Shown here: positions 1 to 9,372 of the stretch, piece by piece | Layout: every line of letters starts with the position of its first letter | Position numbering within the stretch: position 1 is the first letter of the stretch | NCBI RefSeq assembly: GCF_003584105.1 | Contig: NZ_QXFO01000027.1 | Coordinates: 1-64,000, forward strand | DNA from: Flagellimonas taeanensis | GTDB lineage: Bacteria > Bacteroidota > Bacteroidia > Flavobacteriales > Flavobacteriaceae | Direction of reading: 5' to 3' | Length of the DNA: 64,000 nt | Position numbers and translations under genes: made by a program | Notes under the pieces: generated by a model | What the model was told of the DNA's origin: nothing | The model's input: only the letters and a program-made list of their open reading frames with translations | Database searches by the model: none

Positions 1-395
1 TAGTGGGTCAATGGTTTTTGACAGTACACAGGTTTGTTCATGTTCATCGCCATCAACGAAGCTGGCGCATGGGTATGGTCCGGTGTGGAAACGATCACGG
101 CATCGATTTCGTCGCCCATTTCCTCCAACATGGCACGGTAATCAAAAAACACACGGGCACCGGGGTGCATTTTGTGTGCTGTGGACAGGTTGATGGCATC
201 CACATCGCAGAGGGCGACCACCTCGACCGAGGCATGCGATGAAATCGCCTTGAGATCCTCCATCCCCATATTGCCCACGCCAATGTGGGCCGTTCGTAAC
301 TTTTCTTTTGGGAAACCTGCTTTTAAAATAGAAGGTGCCAACATGATCCCTAGGGCTCCCACACTGCTTTTTTTGATGAATTCTCTTTTGTTCAT
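1..395 (-). CDS. Gfo/Idh/MocA family oxidoreductase, N-terminal part (runs off the left edge)
   Basis: Only the first 131 codons are in the window; the gene continues beyond base 1. The start at 395 gives a TAT-like leader (NKREFIKKSS followed by a hydrophobic stretch), then a Rossmann fold with GVGNMGMED and the acidic strand end CDVD. The motif STPDHTHA near residue 110 and a final QKPLTH are the usual Gfo/Idh/MocA signatures (EKP variant with Q for E). The family uses tightly bound NAD(P) to oxidise or reduce sugars. The leader suggests export with cofactor in place, as in Zymomonas glucose-fructose oxidoreductase. It lies 16 bases downstream of a DUF1080 lipoprotein on the same strand, so the two probably form one operon. 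The catalytic domain is not visible. Confidence 0.88.
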   Translation of the reverse strand, partial: MNKREFIKKSSVGALGIMLAPSILKAGFPKEKLRTAHIGVGNMGMEDLKAISSHASVEVVALCDVDAINLSTAHKMHPGARVFFDYRAMLEEMGDEIDAVIVSTPDHTHAPASLMAMNMNKPVYCQKPLTH

Positions 396-411
396 GGTTA
401 GGTATTGGAGG

Positions 412-1200
412 TTATAGTTTCTTGATTTTTATGTTTCTGAACCAAATGGGGCTCGAATGGTCTTGCAAAGCGATGTAGCCCGTTTTGAATTTTCCGTAAT
501 CGGGGGCATTGTCCCATTTCCCCGAGGCCTTCTTGGCGTTCCATTCCTCGGACCACGGCACGAACTCCAACAGTTTCTTGCCATTGAGCCAGTGCTCCAC
601 CTTTTCGGGGGTGAACACGATCTTGGAAGAATTCCATTCCCCTACCGGGTTCAACTGTTTCTGGGATTCGTCCGCCACGTGCATGGCATAGTCCGCCCCT
701 GTCCTCTGCCAGTCCTGGAGCAGCTCGGGGTGCTCGGCACCAAATTGCGAGTTGTACCCTGTCAGATCATGTATCCTGGCATAGTTCTCGTCATCGATGA
801 TCTGATATTCCGGGGCCACCACGGGGGGGCCGTCATAGCCTTCCTTCACATGGTAGAAAATGCCACTGTTGGCCCCTTCGGGGATCTTCCATTCCAGATA
901 GAGCTCGAAATTGTCGAACTCCTCGGCACCATATATGATGTCCTTTCCACCGGTATAGTCCTGTTCCATGCCCAGTTCGGTGTCGAAGGTCAGGATGCTG
1001 TCCCTGATGGTCCATCCGGGGGGCAGGGAGTCCATGTTGTATCCTCTCCAACCTTCCAGACTGGTACCGTCAAAAAGATGGACCCATTCGGCTTTCTTCT
1101 CTTCAGGTTGGGCGGTTGTTGTTTCTTCTGTTTGTTTCGTTTGGTTTTTACAGGCCACAAGGAGGATGGATAGCAAGGCGAGCCTGAACAAATTTTGCAT
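412..1200 (-). CDS. DUF1080 (PF06439, 3-keto-disaccharide hydrolase family) lipoprotein
   Basis: A 262-residue protein whose start at 1200 gives a short lipoprotein signal (MQNLFRLALLSILLVAC, Cys 17 as the lipidation site), so it is probably anchored in the envelope. The DUF1080 fold is shown by WVHLFDGTSLEGW near residue 40, the ANSGIFYHV motif in the middle and the C-terminal GYIALQDHSSPIWFRNIKI. PF06439 proteins are concanavalin-like folds named for cleavage of 3-keto-disaccharides. The longer reading frame from 1248 adds 16 residues without a signal and is rejected. It precedes a Gfo/Idh/MocA oxidoreductase in the same direction, which fits a role in breaking or handling keto-glycosides. 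The substrate is unknown. Confidence 0.88.
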   Translation of the reverse strand: MQNLFRLALLSILLVACKNQTKQTEETTTAQPEEKKAEWVHLFDGTSLEGWRGYNMDSLPPGWTIRDSILTFDTELGMEQDYTGGKDIIYGAEEFDNFELYLEWKIPEGANSGIFYHVKEGYDGPPVVAPEYQIIDDENYARIHDLTGYNSQFGAEHPELLQDWQRTGADYAMHVADESQKQLNPVGEWNSSKIVFTPEKVEHWLNGKKLLEFVPWSEEWNAKKASGKWDNAPDYGKFKTGYIALQDHSSPIWFRNIKIKKL

Positions 1201-1304
1201 AGTACTAAGGTTTTTTATCTGGAGGGTTAAAGTACAAAATATTGCCAAACTTTTTTTGTGCCTTTTTCATTACATTTAAGCCTGACTAACTCAACACTTT
1301 ACTA

Positions 1305-4300
1305 ATGAAGACTTGCTTTTTCAAAATCGGTATGCTGATGCTTGCCGTGATTTTCTGCAGTACATCTATTCATTCCCAGAGAAAAAAGAACAGCCAAGCG
1401 GCCCCAGAGTACCCTAAGGACCTCTATTCCAGTTTGGAGTATCGATTGATAGGTCCTTTCCGAGGCGGACGTTCTGCAGCAGTCACTGGAGTACCGGGAG
1501 AACCCAACTTGTTTTATTTCGGTGCAACTGGCGGGGGTGTATGGAAAACAACTGATGGTGGCCGTAGTTGGGAGAATATTTCCGATGGTTATTTTGGTGG
1601 GAGCATTGGGGCAGTCGAGGTGGCCAAAAGCGACCCCAATGTTATATATGTGGGCGGAGGTGAAAAAACGGTACGCGGGAACGTCTCTTCCGGTTATGGG
1701 GTCTGGAAGACCGAAGATGCTGGCAAAACATGGAAGTCTGTTGGGTTGGAAAACACTAGGCACATCCCAAGGTTGCGAGTCCACCCCACAAATCATAATA
1801 TCGTGTATGCTGCGGTCATGGGCGATATCTACAAACCGACCAAGGACAGGGGGATCTATAAAAGCATGGATGGCGGAGCATCTTGGAAACAGGTCCTTTT
1901 TGTGAACGATCAGGCAGGGGCAGTAGATTTGACCTTCGACCCCAACAACCCTCGGATCTTATATGCATCCACATGGAGGGTACAGCGCACCCCGTACAGT
2001 CTGAGTAGTGGTGGCGATGGTTCGGCTCTTTGGAAAAGCACGGACAGTGGTGAAACTTGGACCGAGATTTCAAAAAACGAAGGCTTCCCGAAAGATACGT
2101 TGGGGATTATCGGAGTGACCGTTTCCCCCCAAAACAGTGACAGGGTCTGGGCCATTGTGGAGAACAAGGAAAAGGGAGGGCTTTATCGTTCGGACGATGG
2201 AGGAAAAAAATGGACATTGATCAATGGTGACCGTAGCCTACGGCAACGGGCATGGTATTATACCAGGGTGTATGCGGATGCTGAGGATGTGGACAAGGTC
2301 TATGTGCTCAATGTAAGCTATCACAGGAGTACGGATGGTGGAAAGACCTTTGAGTCGTTCAATGCGCCACATGGGGACCACCACGATCTTTGGATAGCCC
2401 CGGAAAATTCCCAACGCATGATCATTGGTGACGATGGTGGGGCCCAGATCAGTTATGATGGCGGCGAAACGTGGAGCACCTATTACAACCAACCCACCGC
2501 CCAGTTTTATCGGGTGACTACCGACAATGCTTTTCCATACCGCATCTATGTGGCACAACAGGACAACTCTACCTTGCGGATCAATTATAGAAGCGATGAC
2601 AATTCCATTGGGGAAGATGATTGGGAGGAAACCGCAGGAGGGGAATCGGCCCATATCGCTGTTGATCCTGCGAACAATGACATTGTGTATGGCGGAAGCT
2701 ATGGCGGATTCCTGACCCGCGTCAACCATAAGAACAAGACCGTTAGGGGCATCAATGTCTGGCCAGATAACCCTATGGGTTATGGTGCTGAAGGCATGAA
2801 ATATCGATTCCAATGGAACTTCCCCATTATTTTCAGCAAACATGATCCCAAAAAACTATACACTTTCTCCAATCATGTGCACATGACCACCAACGAAGGA
2901 CAAAGTTGGGAACTGCTCAGTGGGGATTTGACACGGAATGATCCTGCAAAACTAGTGTCCAGCGGAGGACCTATCACCCAAGATAACACTAGTGTGGAAT
3001 ACTATTGCACCATTTTTGCCGCCAATGAAAGCCCGTTGAAGGAAGGATTGCTTTGGGTGGGCAGTGACGACGGACTCATCCATGTGACCAAGGACGGGGG
3101 CAAGACATGGGAAAATGTCACTCCACCGAACATGCCCGAGTGGAACATGATCAACAGTATAGAACCATCCGCTTTTGATGAGGGGACTTGCTATGTAGCG
3201 GCCACCCGATACAAATTGGGGGATTTTGCCCCTTACCTTTACAAGACCACCGACTACGGGAAAACGTGGGCCAAGATCACCAATGGTATCGAAGCCGAAC
3301 ATTTTACCCGTGTGGTCCGTGAAGACCCCAAAAGAAAGGGATTGCTCTATGCCGGAACCGAGACCGGGATGTATATTTCGTTCAATGATGGCCAAAACTG
3401 GGAAAAATTCCAGTTGAACCTGCCCATTGTGCCTATCACGGACCTGACCATCAAGGATGACAACTTGATCGTGGCCACCCAAGGAAGAAGCCTTTGGGTG
3501 ATTGATGACCTTACCGTATTGCACCAGTTGAACGATGCGAAGAAATCCGCCAATGCCATCCTATATCATCCCAAGGACAGCTATCGAACCAAGGGCAATG
3601 CAGCAAGAAGGCCTTCCAAGACTGAAGGACAAAACCTCGCCAATGGGGTGATCACCCACTTCTACCTAAAGGATATTGCAGAAAAGGACAGTATCTCCCT
3701 CACGTATACCCAAATGAACGGGGATACCTTGGCTTCCTTTAGCAATTATGCTAAAGAAAAGGACAAGAAATTGGAAGTGAAAAAAGGAGGTAACACGCAT
3801 GTTTGGGACACTAGGGGCAAAGGGGCCGAAAGGTTACAGGGCATGATCCTTTGGTGGGCCAATCTGAATGGTGCAAAAGCAGTTCCCGGAACATACAAGG
3901 TACATTTGAACGTTAACGGGGAAGAACAATCCCAAGAATTCAAGATCTTGCCCGATCCAAGGTCGGAGGCCAGTCTGGCAGAAATGCAGGAACAGTACGA
4001 TTTCATCACCGATGTGAACGAAACAGTGGACAGGGCGCACCAATCCATCAAAAAGATCAGGAGCATCAATGGCAAACTGGACGAGTTCGTAAAGCAATAT
4101 AAGGACAACGAAGCTACCAAGGCCTTGGTTGAAAAGGCCAAAAAAATGAAGGAAGGGTTTGGAGAAATTGAAAAAGCACTGTACCAGACGAAGAACCAAA
4201 GTAATCAAGACCCTTTGAACTTCCCGATCAGGCTCACCAATAAGCTGGGCCACTTGAACAGTTTGGTGGCGTTGGACGATTTTCCACCCACCGAGCAGGA

Positions 4301-4439
4301 CATTGCGGTAAAAAATGAACTCTCCGCCAAAATAAAAGAACAGTTGACCGCTTTTGATGCATTGGTGGACAAAGAGATAGCGGCATTCAATGAGGAGTTC
4401 AACAACTTGAAACTGAACTACCTGTCTGTAGAGGAATAA
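1305..4439 (+). CDS. Large secreted Asp-box (BNR/VPS10-like) beta-propeller protein
   Basis: A 1044-residue protein with a Sec signal peptide (about residues 1-24, ending SIHSQ). I count eleven Asp-box motifs of the S/T-x-D-x-G-x-T-W type, for example TTDGGRSWENI, TEDAGKTWKSV, SYDGGETWSTY and TKDGGKTWENV, spread over roughly residues 70-700. That indicates two stacked beta-propellers like the sortilin/VPS10 or xyloglucanase fold. The C-terminal 250 residues change to a charged helical segment with QEFKILPDPR just before it. Such proteins are common in Bacteroidota and usually annotated only as WD40/YVTN/BNR-like or glycosyl hydrolase. I see no proof of catalytic activity. It diverges from the DUF1080 gene across a 104-base gap. 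Confidence 0.85.
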   Translation: MKTCFFKIGMLMLAVIFCSTSIHSQRKKNSQAAPEYPKDLYSSLEYRLIGPFRGGRSAAVTGVPGEPNLFYFGATGGGVWKTTDGGRSWENISDGYFGGSIGAVEVAKSDPNVIYVGGGEKTVRGNVSSGYGVWKTEDAGKTWKSVGLENTRHIPRLRVHPTNHNIVYAAVMGDIYKPTKDRGIYKSMDGGASWKQVLFVNDQAGAVDLTFDPNNPRILYASTWRVQRTPYSLSSGGDGSALWKSTDSGETWTEISKNEGFPKDTLGIIGVTVSPQNSDRVWAIVENKEKGGLYRSDDGGKKWTLINGDRSLRQRAWYYTRVYADAEDVDKVYVLNVSYHRSTDGGKTFESFNAPHGDHHDLWIAPENSQRMIIGDDGGAQISYDGGETWSTYYNQPTAQFYRVTTDNAFPYRIYVAQQDNSTLRINYRSDDNSIGEDDWEETAGGESAHIAVDPANNDIVYGGSYGGFLTRVNHKNKTVRGINVWPDNPMGYGAEGMKYRFQWNFPIIFSKHDPKKLYTFSNHVHMTTNEGQSWELLSGDLTRNDPAKLVSSGGPITQDNTSVEYYCTIFAANESPLKEGLLWVGSDDGLIHVTKDGGKTWENVTPPNMPEWNMINSIEPSAFDEGTCYVAATRYKLGDFAPYLYKTTDYGKTWAKITNGIEAEHFTRVVREDPKRKGLLYAGTETGMYISFNDGQNWEKFQLNLPIVPITDLTIKDDNLIVATQGRSLWVIDDLTVLHQLNDAKKSANAILYHPKDSYRTKGNAARRPSKTEGQNLANGVITHFYLKDIAEKDSISLTYTQMNGDTLASFSNYAKEKDKKLEVKKGGNTHVWDTRGKGAERLQGMILWWANLNGAKAVPGTYKVHLNVNGEEQSQEFKILPDPRSEASLAEMQEQYDFITDVNETVDRAHQSIKKIRSINGKLDEFVKQYKDNEATKALVEKAKKMKEGFGEIEKALYQTKNQSNQDPLNFPIRLTNKLGHLNSLVALDDFPPTEQDIAVKNELSAKIKEQLTAFDALVDKEIAAFNEEFNNLKLNYLSVEE

Positions 4440-4458
4440 AGAAGTAAAGGGAAAAAGA

Positions 4459-4507
4459 GTAAAGGGTAGGGGAAAAGATAGTTTTATATCTGCAACTTAC
4501 CCTTTAC
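4459..4507. repeat. Intergenic inverted repeat
   Basis: GTAAAGGGTA at 4459-4468 is perfectly complementary to TACCCTTTAC at 4498-4507, with a 29-base loop. A second copy of the GTAAAGGG core begins at 4444. It lies just after the Asp-box protein gene and could fold in the mRNA, but there is no U-tract of the terminator kind. Confidence 0.5.
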
Positions 4508-4537
4508 CTTTGATTCCTATTACATTGGGCCCAACTA

Positions 4538-5086
4538 ATGGAAATCTATAACTACATCAAATCGCTCCACTTGATCTTTGTGGTCACATGGTTTGCGGGA
4601 CTGTTCTATATCCCACGGCTTTTCATATACCATATTGAGGCATGGCAAAAACCATCACCCGACAAAGATATCCTCACTGACCAGCTCAAGTTGATGACCA
4701 AGCGATTGTGGTACATCATCACATGGCCTTCTGCCATTCTGTGTACCCTTTTTGCCATTTGGCTGTTAGTTTTGATGCCCGGTTGGCTGCAACAATCATG
4801 GATGCATGTGAAGCTGGCCTTTGTGGCATTGCTCTTCATTTACCATTTCAAGTGTCACCAGATATTCAAGCAACTGCAGCGAGACGAGGTGAAATACACG
4901 TCAAAGTTCATGCGTATTTGGAACGAGGGGGCCACCCTTATCCTTTTTGCCGTAGTTTTTTTGGTCATTTTGAAGAGTGCCTTCAATTGGATCTATGGGG
5001 TCATCGGCATTTTCGTACTGGCCATACTGCTCATGTTGGGCATTCGACTGTACAAGCGCATCCGGGACAAAAATCCAAATGCCTAG
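4538..5086 (+). CDS. HemJ/CopD-like integral membrane protein (possible protoporphyrinogen IX oxidase)
   Basis: A 182-residue protein with four or five membrane helices. The first helix contains KSLHLIFVVTWFAGLFYIPR, matching the HemJ/UPF0093 pattern with a conserved His 11, and a later segment has WMHVKLAFV, where HemJ proteins also carry a conserved Lys. HemJ oxidises protoporphyrinogen IX in haem synthesis; CopD-type proteins of similar topology relate to copper resistance. Length and the paired motifs favour HemJ. It stands alone between the Asp-box protein and a sensor kinase, so neighbours do not help. Confidence 0.72.
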   Translation: MEIYNYIKSLHLIFVVTWFAGLFYIPRLFIYHIEAWQKPSPDKDILTDQLKLMTKRLWYIITWPSAILCTLFAIWLLVLMPGWLQQSWMHVKLAFVALLFIYHFKCHQIFKQLQRDEVKYTSKFMRIWNEGATLILFAVVFLVILKSAFNWIYGVIGIFVLAILLMLGIRLYKRIRDKNPNA

Positions 5087-5101
5087 AAAAAGTTCAAGTA
5101 C

Positions 5102-5140
5102 CAAGTTCAAAATGGGGAGATCCAAATTTAGTTGAACTTG
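5102..5140. repeat. Intergenic inverted repeat (CAAGTTCAA / TTGAACTTG)
   Basis: CAAGTTCAA at 5102-5110 pairs with TTGAACTTG at 5132-5140. Further degenerate copies of the same word (AGTTCAAGTA at 5091, ACTTGAAACTTGAT near 5150) surround it, so the 100-base gap is largely made of this repeat. It looks like a small dispersed intergenic repeat. Confidence 0.5.
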
Positions 5141-5186
5141 AGTTTGTCACTTGAAACTTGATCTTGAGCTTCATTTGGCTTGATAA

Positions 5187-6674
5187 TTGTTTAAATTTAT
5201 CGCAAATCAGCCAAGTTTGTTCAAGAAGCTATCCTTACGGTCCCGGATTTTTTTCGCCATGATCATGCTGGTGGTCATTGCTTCCATATTGATAGTTGCC
5301 GTCACCATTTATCAATATAGGGAAGAAGGAAAGGACTACCACAACGATAGGTTGGAGCGGAAGGAAGAACAGGTGTTACAGAGTATATCCTACACCTTGA
5401 AAGAGACTACCTATCCAATTACCACCGAAAACCTGGGCCATATTTTTAGGGAAGAGATCTATAAGATTGCGGACGTACAGAATGTCAACTTCAATATTTA
5501 TGACCTCGAGGGCAACCTCATCAAAAGTTCACGTCCCAGCTTTGAAGAAGACTCCATAGCCAATTGTTTGGATGCAAAGATCCTGAATTACCTTCGTGAT
5601 AGCGGAGACAAGAGATATGTTGAGGAAAAGCGGGCCGCTGGGGATAATTATCAGGCGACATATTCCTACATCAATGACCCCAAGTTCAAGCCCATCGGTA
5701 TCATGAACCTTCCCTATTTTGAGGACAACACGTTCAACAACAAGGAACTACGGGAATTCCTTTTCAGGTTGGGCGGGGTGTACTTATTGATGTTGATTTC
5801 GGCCATAGTGCTGGCCTATTTCATTTCAAAATACATCACAAGGTCGCTCCAGACCATATCCGATAAAATGTATAGGACCAACTTGACCCGTAGGAACGAG
5901 AAGATCTATCTGGAAAACCCCGGTGAAGAAATCGGAAAACTAGTGGATTCCTATAACAGAATGATCGATGAATTGGAAGAGAGTGCCGTGAAATTGGCAC
6001 GTAGCGAAAGGGAACAGGCCTGGCGGGAAATGGCCAAACAGGTGGCGCATGAGATCAAGAACCCCTTGACCCCATTGCGGCTTACCGTTCAGAGTTTTGA
6101 GCGCAAGTTCGACCCCAACGACCCCGACATCCTAAAGAAGGTAAAGGAGTTTTCCAAGACCTTGGTGCAGCAGATAGACACCATGAGCAACATTGCCACG
6201 GCCTTCTCCAGTTTTGCCGATATGCCCGCACAGCAGAACGAGACCCTGAATGTGGTGAAGATCGTGAAACTGGCACTGGAGATTTTCAATGAGGATTACA
6301 TCCACTTTATTGCAGATGAGGAAGAGATCATTGCCAAACTGGACCGGACCCAGCTCATCAGGGTCATCACCAACTTGGTGAAAAATGCCATACAGGCCGT
6401 TCCCGAAGTCGAATCGCCCCGCATATTGGTCACAGTGGCCACTGAAGGGAAGTACGTGAAAATCTCTGTTGCCGACAATGGAGTGGGCATTCCAGATGGT
6501 CTGAGGTACAGGGTCTTTGAGCCTAAATTTACCACAAAATCAAGCGGCACAGGCCTTGGCCTGGGGATGGTCAAGAATATTGTGGAAAACTATAAGGGAA
6601 CCATTACCTTTACTTCAAAAGAAGGCAAGGGAACGGTCTTTACCATCAAATTCCCCAAACAACAGCGAAAATAA
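5187..6674 (+). CDS. NtrY-like membrane sensor histidine kinase
   Basis: A 495-residue kinase. The first helix is about residues 20-42, an extracytoplasmic sensor region spans about 45-195, the second helix about 196-214, and a HAMP linker follows to about 265. The phosphoacceptor is His 288 in AHEIKNPLTPLRLT, the wording typical of the NtrY group. The ATPase domain shows NLVKNAIQAV (N box), VADNGVGIP (G1) and TGLGLGMVKNIV (G2). The only in-frame start before the first helix is TTG at 5187; the next ATG at 5260 would cut into helix 1. No response regulator lies beside it, so the partner is elsewhere. It precedes an enoyl-CoA hydratase gene by 44 bases. Confidence 0.86.
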   Translation: MFKFIANQPSLFKKLSLRSRIFFAMIMLVVIASILIVAVTIYQYREEGKDYHNDRLERKEEQVLQSISYTLKETTYPITTENLGHIFREEIYKIADVQNVNFNIYDLEGNLIKSSRPSFEEDSIANCLDAKILNYLRDSGDKRYVEEKRAAGDNYQATYSYINDPKFKPIGIMNLPYFEDNTFNNKELREFLFRLGGVYLLMLISAIVLAYFISKYITRSLQTISDKMYRTNLTRRNEKIYLENPGEEIGKLVDSYNRMIDELEESAVKLARSEREQAWREMAKQVAHEIKNPLTPLRLTVQSFERKFDPNDPDILKKVKEFSKTLVQQIDTMSNIATAFSSFADMPAQQNETLNVVKIVKLALEIFNEDYIHFIADEEEIIAKLDRTQLIRVITNLVKNAIQAVPEVESPRILVTVATEGKYVKISVADNGVGIPDGLRYRVFEPKFTTKSSGTGLGLGMVKNIVENYKGTITFTSKEGKGTVFTIKFPKQQRK

Positions 6675-6718
6675 ACTCGAGAACCGGTCCGCGATGGACC
6701 ATTTCTTAAAGGAAATAT

Positions 6719-7501
6719 ATGGACTACGAAAACATCTACATCGAAGAAGAAGGAAATTTGGCCATTATCACCATCAATAGGCCAAAAAAATTGAATGCAC
6801 TCAATCGAAGGACCATTGAGGAACTCCATGTTGCTTTTAAGGAGCTGGACGAGGACAGGGATGTCAAGGCCATCATCATCACGGGCAGTGGCGAAAAGGC
6901 CTTTGTGGCCGGTGCTGATATTTCGGAGTTTGCCCACTTTTCGGTGAAGGAAGGCCGTCAATTGTCCGCCATGGGACAGAAAAACCTGTTCGACCTTGTG
7001 GAGAACCTGTCCACACCCGTTATAGCAGCCATAAACGGATTTGCGCTCGGCGGTGGCTTGGAACTCGCCATGGCCAGCCATTTCAGGGTGGCCAGTAGCA
7101 ATGCAAGAATGGGGCTTCCCGAGGTATCTTTGGGAGTGATCCCAGGTTATGGGGGTACACAGCGTCTACCACAACTCATCGGCAAGGGCAGGGCTATGGA
7201 ACTCATCATGACCGCCGGGATGATCGATGCGGACAAGGCTTTTGCTTTTGGACTGGTCAACCATGTAGTGTCACAGGAAGAACTTTTGCCCCTTTGTGTT
7301 AAAATAGCGGGCAGGATATCGAAAAATTCCGCTGTGGCCATCAAGCATGCAATAAAAGCGGTAAATGCTGGTTTTAGGTATGACGCCGATGGCTATGCCG
7401 TGGAGATAGATGCCTTTGGCCATTGTTTTGGCACCGACGATTTCAAGGAAGGTACATCCGCTTTTTTGGAAAAGCGTCAGGCAGATTTCCCCGGATCATG
7501 A
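6719..7501 (+). CDS. Enoyl-CoA hydratase/isomerase family protein
   Basis: A 260-residue crotonase-fold protein of full family length. It hydrates trans-2-enoyl-CoA to 3-hydroxyacyl-CoA in the cytoplasm. The oxyanion-hole segments AFVAGADISE (about 61-70) and GFALGGGLELAMA (about 108-119) are intact. Both catalytic glutamates expected of a hydratase are present, Glu 115 in GGGLELAMA and Glu 135 in LPEVSLG, followed by PGYGGTQRL. It could serve beta-oxidation, butanoate or amino-acid catabolism; the exact chain-length preference is not visible. It stands between a kinase and a secreted protein, with no other beta-oxidation gene nearby. Confidence 0.9.
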   Translation: MDYENIYIEEEGNLAIITINRPKKLNALNRRTIEELHVAFKELDEDRDVKAIIITGSGEKAFVAGADISEFAHFSVKEGRQLSAMGQKNLFDLVENLSTPVIAAINGFALGGGLELAMASHFRVASSNARMGLPEVSLGVIPGYGGTQRLPQLIGKGRAMELIMTAGMIDADKAFAFGLVNHVVSQEELLPLCVKIAGRISKNSAVAIKHAIKAVNAGFRYDADGYAVEIDAFGHCFGTDDFKEGTSAFLEKRQADFPGS

Positions 7502-7526
7502 CCGTTGGCCCCAACTAAGCCAAACC

Positions 7527-9080
7527 ATGACCAGAAACCAACTTTTTCTATTTTGCTTTGCGTTGTTCGCTATGGTGACCGTAGCACAAAAAATGCCAGT
7601 CACCTATGATTTCGGAGAAAAATACAACGATCGATATCGGTATTCCAACCTGATGACCATTGACGGGGATGGGACAGGGGGCTATATTTTGGTCCGGGCC
7701 TATTACCAAGGACTGATCTTGAGGCCAAAGGGATATCTTATTGAACATTATAATAGTGATCTGCAGTTGGTCAATGAGTACAACTATAAACTCAAGGACC
7801 AGGAATTTGTGGAAGGGTTCTTCAAAAATGGACAGTTGAACCTATTGTTCCTCAATTATAACGGAGCGAAAGGGCAATACGAATATTGGGTGCATACCAG
7901 TCCCATCATCGATTTTAATTTTAGCACAAAACAGTTGCTTTCCATTGCATCCGAACAGGTCAATGACCCTGTGGGCAAAAATTTTTATAACCGGAATTTT
8001 TCCAGTGGATTTTCCACCGCTATTCTTTTCAATGAGAAAAAAACAGGGTTCATCATAAGTACCCACCACAAAAAGGGAAAGGACAACAAGCACATCATCC
8101 ATTTGTTCGATACTGCCCTGAACAAAAAGTTTGCGCATGATTTTTCCGAAGAGATAGAGGAAAAGAACTATGCCTTTGAGAACGTGTCCATCACTCCAGA
8201 TATGCAAACGGCCTACATTATTGGAAAGGCCTATTTTAAAAAGAACCGTTTTCAGGTGGATGAGCGAAAGTTCCAGTATGAGCTTGTGAAAGTATCCCAA
8301 AATGGGAGCCAGACCCAATCTTTTGTGGATCCTGGCAAATACCCTGAAGGGCTTTACCCCATCATCTTAAAAGACAAACTTGTCTGCGTCGGTTTTTATG
8401 CCGATCGAAAGGACAATCGCTACAACGGCATCGCTTATTTTGATGTGGACCCCTCCACCCTCGATATCCGAACCAATAAGTACAATGCATTTTCGGAACA
8501 GTTCATGGATGACAAGTTTGGCCGCGAAGGGGACAAGGTCGTAAAGAATTTGGTGTTCAAAGGAGTAGAGATTGCCCAGAACAATGAAATTTTCTTCAAT
8601 GCAGAGGAGTATTTTGTCACTTCCGGTCTGGAGGTCACTGGAGCGGGACAAAGGGTAAAGATTGAGCGCTACCACCACAACGACATCGTGAGTGTGAAAC
8701 TGGGAGCAGATGGGAATATGGAGTGGGCACGCAATATCAATAAAACCGAGGTGACACAAGGTGATGGGGCGTATGCATCCTATAGTTCGTATTGCAAGGA
8801 TGGCAAAACCTACTTTTTTATCTGTACCGCGGCAGAAAACCCACAACTTATCAACAACGAGCGCCTCATCTTCAAACAAGGTCTCAGCCGAAACCGCAAT
8901 GTGTTCTTGATTTCTTTGGATGAAAATGGGACGATGGACTATGAAAAGATCATAGACCAGCAAGAGGCCAGATTGCCTCTTATGGTTTCCAAACCCTTGA
9001 AAGACGAAGCGGATAGCAATATGCTCTTCTACGCCAAGAGAGGCGGAAAAAAACAGTTGGTGAAGGTAGGCTTCAATTAA
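7527..9080 (+). CDS. Secreted protein of unknown function
   Basis: A 517-residue protein. The start at 7527 gives a clean signal peptide (MTRNQLFLFCFALFAMVTVAQ); an in-frame start at 7410 overlaps the enoyl-CoA hydratase and lacks a signal. The mature protein is rich in beta-strand-like alternation (IDGDGTGGYILVRAYY, YIIGKAYF, GVEIAQNNEIFFNAEEYFV) and may form a propeller-like or repeated beta structure. I recognise no catalytic motif and no sorting domain at the C-terminus. Similar lone secreted proteins are common in Flavobacteriaceae. The function is unknown. Confidence 0.75.
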   Translation: MTRNQLFLFCFALFAMVTVAQKMPVTYDFGEKYNDRYRYSNLMTIDGDGTGGYILVRAYYQGLILRPKGYLIEHYNSDLQLVNEYNYKLKDQEFVEGFFKNGQLNLLFLNYNGAKGQYEYWVHTSPIIDFNFSTKQLLSIASEQVNDPVGKNFYNRNFSSGFSTAILFNEKKTGFIISTHHKKGKDNKHIIHLFDTALNKKFAHDFSEEIEEKNYAFENVSITPDMQTAYIIGKAYFKKNRFQVDERKFQYELVKVSQNGSQTQSFVDPGKYPEGLYPIILKDKLVCVGFYADRKDNRYNGIAYFDVDPSTLDIRTNKYNAFSEQFMDDKFGREGDKVVKNLVFKGVEIAQNNEIFFNAEEYFVTSGLEVTGAGQRVKIERYHHNDIVSVKLGADGNMEWARNINKTEVTQGDGAYASYSSYCKDGKTYFFICTAAENPQLINNERLIFKQGLSRNRNVFLISLDENGTMDYEKIIDQQEARLPLMVSKPLKDEADSNMLFYAKRGGKKQLVKVGFN

Positions 9081-9372
9081 GGATTCTATGTTATTTTGTT
9101 ATTGATACTTAATGCTCAATTCAGGGTGTTTAGTGTTTGAACATGAACTTGTGCTTATCACTAATTGGCTACAAACTGCCCATTGATTTCCGCATTCCCT
9201 CCTTTTTCAACCTTAGTTTTTTAAAATTTAAGAAAGAATATCCTTACAAACTTTTTCATCCGTCAATTCCAAAGGCATACAGGTCAATTTGCATTGGGCA
9301 TCCGTTAGTTAGGCCCAATTCCTAAAAGACACTGAGGTACTTTTGGTTGGTATAACCTTTCAAATTGATTTT

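Noticed and set aside
457..1173. A 238-codon open frame on plus
   Set aside because: Opposite the DUF1080 lipoprotein gene, whose signal peptide and motifs are clear.
7410..7526. Extended N-terminus for the secreted protein at 7527
   Set aside because: It would overlap the enoyl-CoA hydratase and lose the signal peptide.
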